A stretch of DNA of 64,000 nucleotides from Bacteroidetes bacterium UBA1935 (GTDB lineage: Bacteria; Bacteroidota; Bacteroidia; Chitinophagales; Chitinophagaceae). The stretch is from positions 62,001-126,000 of the forward strand of contig DDFF01000013.1 in NCBI GenBank assembly GCA_002337045.1, read 5' to 3'. The position numbers were made by a program, and so were the translations under genes. The notes below the pieces were generated by a model. That model was not told the DNA's origin. It did no database searches and saw only the letters and a list, made by a program, of their open reading frames with translations. Position 1 is the stretch's first letter; every line of letters begins with the position of its first letter. This document shows, piece by piece, positions 60,551 to 64,000 of this stretch.

Positions 60551-61489
60551 ATGGCTGAAACAGAAAAAGTACATTGCCTGATTGTTGGTTCAGGCCCTGC
60601 GGGATATACCGCAGCTATTTATGCGTCCCGCGCAGGTTTGAATCCGGTATTATATCAGGGTTTGCAACCGGGCGGACAACTTACGATTACGACAGAAGTT
60701 GAAAACTACCCGGGTTATCCTGAAGGTATTATGGGGCCTCAGATGATGGTTGACTTTGAAAAACAAGCTCAGCGTATGGGTGCTGATATCCGCTGGGGAT
60801 TGGCTACTAAGGTTGATCTTTCTCAACGCCCCTTTAAAGTAGAAATAGACGAAGAAAAATGGATAGAAGCTGATGCTTTGATTATAGCTACCGGCGCATC
60901 TGCAAAATGGCTGGGCCTGCCTTCAGAACAACGCCTGAATGGTCATGGTGTATCTGCTTGTGCGGTATGTGATGGTTTCTTCTTTAAAGGGCAGGATGTG
61001 GCTATAGTTGGTGCCGGTGATACTGCTTGTGAAGAAGCGCTGTACTTATCTAAAATATGTGCGAATGTACATATGCTGATACGCAGAGATGAAATGCGTG
61101 CAAGTAAAGTAATGCAAGACCGCGTACTGAAGACATCAAACATCAAAGTACATTGGAATACAGATACGCTTGAAGTACTGGGCGAAAACAAAGTAGACAG
61201 TATTAAAGTGCTGAATAATAAAACCAATGAAGAAAGCATTATTCCTGTAAAAGCATTCTTCGTAGCTATTGGTCACGAACCAAACTCTTCTTTGTTTAAA
61301 GGAATGTTGGATATGGATGAAGCCGGCTACCTGATAACACAACCAGGTTCATCTAAGACCAATATAGAAGGTGTATTTGCTTGTGGTGATGTACAGGATA
61401 AAATATACCGTCAGGCAGTAACAGCTGCGGGTAGTGGTTGTATGGCGGCACTTGATGCAGAACGCTTCCTTGGTGCATTGGAACACTAA
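60551..61489 (+). CDS. trxB: Thioredoxin reductase
   Basis: NADPH-dependent flavoenzyme that reduces thioredoxin. 312 residues, normal length. FAD-binding GSGPAG (13-18), the redox-active cysteines C137 and C140 in CAVCDG, the NADPH motif GAGDTACEEA, and the C-terminal FAD segment VFACGDVQD. Cytoplasmic. Single gene with a terminator. Confidence 0.95.
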   Translation: MAETEKVHCLIVGSGPAGYTAAIYASRAGLNPVLYQGLQPGGQLTITTEVENYPGYPEGIMGPQMMVDFEKQAQRMGADIRWGLATKVDLSQRPFKVEIDEEKWIEADALIIATGASAKWLGLPSEQRLNGHGVSACAVCDGFFFKGQDVAIVGAGDTACEEALYLSKICANVHMLIRRDEMRASKVMQDRVLKTSNIKVHWNTDTLEVLGENKVDSIKVLNNKTNEESIIPVKAFFVAIGHEPNSSLFKGMLDMDEAGYLITQPGSSKTNIEGVFACGDVQDKIYRQAVTAAGSGCMAALDAERFLGALEH

Positions 61490-61512
61490 TTAATTACCTC
61501 ATATAATATAAG

Positions 61513-61540
61513 AACGTCGGACAACCTCCGGCGTTTTTTT
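61513..61540 (+). terminator. trxB terminator
   Basis: AACGTCGG (61513-61520) pairs with CCGGCGTT (61528-61535), one G-T pair, loop of seven bases, T run to 61540. Confidence 0.88.
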
Positions 61541-61570
61541 ATGCCTGAGATGGTTTATGATAGAAGTATA

Positions 61571-61599
61571 AAAAAAGGCAACCCGAAGATTGCCTTTTT
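61571..61599 (-). terminator. Terminator of the PKD-repeat T9SS gene
   Basis: AAAAAGGCAA (61572-61581) pairs with TTGCCTTTTT (61590-61599). On the minus strand it follows the stop codon by 21 nt and leads into a T run. Confidence 0.85.
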
Positions 61600-61620
61600 C
61601 AAAATACCTGTTTATTTATT

Positions 61621-63987
61621 TTATCGCAACAGTGTGACGTTACCTTGATAGTTCTCGCTATATCCGTTTGCGAATGTAGCTTTGATCATGTAAACGTATA
61701 CACCTGTTGGTTGTTCTTTGTCATTTACTTTACCATCCCAACCACGACCATTGATGCTGTTGGTTTCGAATATTACTTGACCCCAACGGTTATAGATTGA
61801 CATAGTAAACTTAGTAACACTACGAGACAATAATTGACGAGGTAAGAAATAGTCGTTATAACCATCACCGTTTGGAGTAAATACATTCGGGATGTCTATG
61901 TAGCAGTTTTTCTTAACTTCTATTGTATCTGTTGCAGAGCAACCATCAAGATCTACAGTTACAGCATATTTGCCCGGATGGTGAACATTGATGAATGACG
62001 TAGTGTCATTAGTTTCAGTATTCCACTTCCACCTGTATGTACCTGTAGGTGCACCACCATTCAGCATGTCTTTAATGATAAATGCATTACCATCAGGACA
62101 CAGGCTGGTGTCTTTACCAAGGTCAATTACCGGATATGGTTTAACATATACATTCTGCTTGTAAGTAGTATCAGGACATATACGATAGTTTGCTGTAAGC
62201 TGTACTACATATGCACCTGGATTATCATAAGCATGCTCGATTGTAAACTTATCTTTTATGATGTGACCATCGCCAAAGTTCCATTCAGCATACGTACCAC
62301 CGATTGTTGAATAGTCACCAAGGAATTTGATGCTTTCACCTGCACATATAACGGAATCTGACAGGAAGTTTGCACTACCTAATGAGTCAACTACAAGTCT
62401 TTTGGTAGCAGTTTTTTTACATCCCAGATAGTCTGTAATAGTCATTGTAACATCGTATACACCATAGTTTAAGAATGTGTGCGTGATGTTGTATTGATCT
62501 GATGTATCACCATCTTTGAAATCCCATTTATAGTATGGCAGTGTAGCAGGTGTTGCCGAAGAGTTGTTGGTAAATGTAACCAACTTGCCCTGACAAATAC
62601 TATCTGCACTCATATCAAAATCTGCAATCAACGGGTGGTTAAGTGTTATTTGTTTAGTTACACTATCTGCACAAGTACCATTACCAACCCACAGTTTAAC
62701 ACTGAAAGTACCTTGCGTAGTATAAAGATGTGTTGGATTATCTATTGTGCTTGTACCACCATCACCAAAACTCCATCTCCACATATTGATACCATTGGAC
62801 TGATCCAAGAATTTGACGGTATCCACATCGCAACCTAATATTGATGTTGAGCTAAAATCTGCCAACGCCTGCGGGCTCAAAGATACTATCAGAGAGAAAG
62901 TATCACTATAACAGCCTGCGGTACTTCTAGAGAAACCTTGGTATGTACCTGCGTCTGATAATTGGATATTAGGCAACTCAATAAAGTCGAATGTTGAAGG
63001 TATAGAGCATTGTATTTTTTGGCCATTAGGCTTGATAATATAAGTATTACCACCTTGTGAAAGGTTTGATATAAACCTCACGGTATCTTTATCACCTGAG
63101 CATTTAGGACCTCTGTAAGATATAGGGCTACCAGAAGTACCAGGTGTTTGATTTACAGTTACTACTACAGTGTCTTTGTAGGTACAAATACCACGTGTAG
63201 CCGTTACTATATAATTACCATCCGCACCAAGTGATGGAAGTGTTTTTACTACCGGATCACTAACAGTATTTGATGGAGCCCATATTGGCGAACCCGGAGC
63301 TGTCCATGTATATGTTGTATTTGGGAAAACAGTACTGAACAGGTGTAAATCCCTGCGGCTACATTGTACCGTATCTGATGTCCAAGCATCAAATTTCTGC
63401 AAACAAGTATCCAGTGCAAATTCAACGGAATAAATAAGGCCATTAGCAGTAGGGCGACCACCAGTACCATCATTTATGCGGTCATGTAATACTTCCACGC
63501 TGTTCATAAAACCAGGACTTGTAGAGAATGTAACTGTAACATCTCTACGAGCTGCACCACCAATTGTATTAACAACTAAACCGTTAAAAACATTCATATG
63601 AGGTGGAATGGCAGTAAGACTGGTTGAGTCAGAACATGCTGAAAAGTCACCCAACATTGGGAAAGTAATAGGGAAGCTACTGCCGTTTACATTTACACGC
63701 AATGTATCTTCAGCCTGAAAGTCAGCTACTTTTAAGCGTACATGGGTCACACCGGGAGAAAAGTTATATAAATAACCACCTGGCTGACTAACGCCAATGT
63801 AATACGGACCTGCTGTACAAAAATATTGAGGTGTCGCATTTGTCCTGCCAGCACTATTATTAACAGTGACACCAACACCACTAACAGTTTGTGTACCGGT
63901 AGTGTGTGTGACAGGATAAAATGTTTGGGCAATTGCATTTAATGCAAATGATGCCAGAATTGCCGTGAATAATACAAGTTTACGCAT
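61621..63987 (-). CDS. PKD-repeat protein with T9SS type B C-terminal domain
   Basis: A 788-residue secreted protein. Signal peptide 1-21 (ending AIAQ). An N-terminal beta region (~25-195) is followed by an Ig/SprB-like segment (~200-370). Three PKD domains then follow, each with a WxFGDG- or WDFKDGD-type core (MWRWSFGDGGTS, YYKWDFKDGDTS, YAEWNFGDGHII; about 375-640). The last ~95 residues start at IPNVFTPNGDGYNDYF and end in GNVTLLR, the gliding-motility-associated type B sorting domain. Surface adhesin or matrix component by inference. The gene begins 13 nt before the window edge, so its promoter is outside. Confidence 0.9.
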   Translation of the reverse strand: MRKLVLFTAILASFALNAIAQTFYPVTHTTGTQTVSGVGVTVNNSAGRTNATPQYFCTAGPYYIGVSQPGGYLYNFSPGVTHVRLKVADFQAEDTLRVNVNGSSFPITFPMLGDFSACSDSTSLTAIPPHMNVFNGLVVNTIGGAARRDVTVTFSTSPGFMNSVEVLHDRINDGTGGRPTANGLIYSVEFALDTCLQKFDAWTSDTVQCSRRDLHLFSTVFPNTTYTWTAPGSPIWAPSNTVSDPVVKTLPSLGADGNYIVTATRGICTYKDTVVVTVNQTPGTSGSPISYRGPKCSGDKDTVRFISNLSQGGNTYIIKPNGQKIQCSIPSTFDFIELPNIQLSDAGTYQGFSRSTAGCYSDTFSLIVSLSPQALADFSSTSILGCDVDTVKFLDQSNGINMWRWSFGDGGTSTIDNPTHLYTTQGTFSVKLWVGNGTCADSVTKQITLNHPLIADFDMSADSICQGKLVTFTNNSSATPATLPYYKWDFKDGDTSDQYNITHTFLNYGVYDVTMTITDYLGCKKTATKRLVVDSLGSANFLSDSVICAGESIKFLGDYSTIGGTYAEWNFGDGHIIKDKFTIEHAYDNPGAYVVQLTANYRICPDTTYKQNVYVKPYPVIDLGKDTSLCPDGNAFIIKDMLNGGAPTGTYRWKWNTETNDTTSFINVHHPGKYAVTVDLDGCSATDTIEVKKNCYIDIPNVFTPNGDGYNDYFLPRQLLSRSVTKFTMSIYNRWGQVIFETNSINGRGWDGKVNDKEQPTGVYVYMIKATFANGYSENYQGNVTLLR

Positions 63988-64000
63988 TTAACAGGTATTT

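Noticed and set aside
1..64000. CRISPR arrays, tRNA or rRNA genes, insertion sequences, prophage genes
   Set aside because: I saw no regularly spaced repeats, no cloverleaf or rRNA sequence, no transposase or integrase coding sequence and no terminal inverted repeats.

Overview
The window looks like chromosomal DNA from a Bacteroidota bacterium, most likely of the Chitinophagaceae/Chitinophagales type. Four observations point there. Secreted proteins carry type IX secretion (T9SS) C-terminal domains of both the A type (55032-56036) and the B type (3561-6032, 61621-63987). There are families largely restricted to this phylum (DUF4249, DUF4920, DUF6600, short arginine decarboxylase). The RpoD proteins are short, about 285-290 residues, with no region 1.1. 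Many start sites follow the phylum's promoter form (TTTG or TTG, about 19-21 nt, TAnnTTTG). I see no rRNA, tRNA, CRISPR array, insertion sequence, prophage or integrase. The gene set is mostly housekeeping and envelope functions, packed densely on both strands.

Layout. 1-3.3 kb: end of a His/Ala-rich protein, hldD (LPS heptose), a DUF4920 protein, a secreted bleomycin-hydrolase-like peptidase and a small unknown. 3.5-6.1 kb: a large Ig-like T9SS cargo protein. 6.3-10.0 kb: a three-gene envelope operon (LptF/G permease, PAP2 phosphatase, ArnT-like glycosyltransferase). 10.2-13.8 kb: START-like protein, first rpoD, DUF1684 protein and an unusual sensor kinase. 14-18 kb: arginine decarboxylase, an EamA transporter, a GRAM-like protein and an acyltransferase. 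18-24.4 kb: a fused two-domain E1 2-oxoacid dehydrogenase, alkyladenine glycosylase, a short RsmI-like methyltransferase, GT2 and an alpha/beta hydrolase. 24.4-31 kb: acyl-CoA dehydrogenase, HerA-like ATPase, an rRNA methyltransferase/ABC ATPase/small secreted protein operon, and an IscA-like plus YwqK-like pair. 31-36.4 kb: frr, sterol-desaturase-like enzyme, EVE protein, a small secreted beta protein, a DUF6600 protein and a ROK kinase. 36.5-41.3 kb: FucP-type sugar transporter with two unknowns, glutaryl-CoA dehydrogenase and a second rpoD. 41.4-46.3 kb: a two-gene putative GT-C module, a GT2-DUF2062 fusion and a C45-family hydrolase. 46.4-53 kb: hutI, efp, accB-accC, rfbB-rfbA and DUF445. 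53-64 kb: a LytTR/LytS two-component pair, a T9SS-tagged intradiol dioxygenase, hmgA-hppD, an L,D-transpeptidase, a DUF4249 lipoprotein, trxB and a PKD-repeat T9SS protein.

How the parts work together. Cell-envelope assembly recurs (hldD, lptF/G, PAP2/ArnT-like, rfbAB, GT2s, L,D-transpeptidase, acyltransferase). Amino-acid and aromatic catabolism is represented by hppD-hmgA (tyrosine), hutI (histidine), gcdH (lysine/tryptophan) and the branched-chain-type E1. The ROK kinase and FucP-type transporter are divergent and probably form a sugar uptake and phosphorylation unit. Convergent genes are very tightly packed: several pairs overlap or abut at their stop codons, and some rho-independent terminators are built from the last codons with the stop codons in the loop. 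No single element is obviously a new defence or mobile system. The best candidates for undescribed biology are the GT-C module at 41.5-43.4 kb, the fused sensor of the kinase at 12.4-13.8 kb, the unusual EF-P tip loop, and the secreted ring-cleavage dioxygenase beside the tyrosine pathway.
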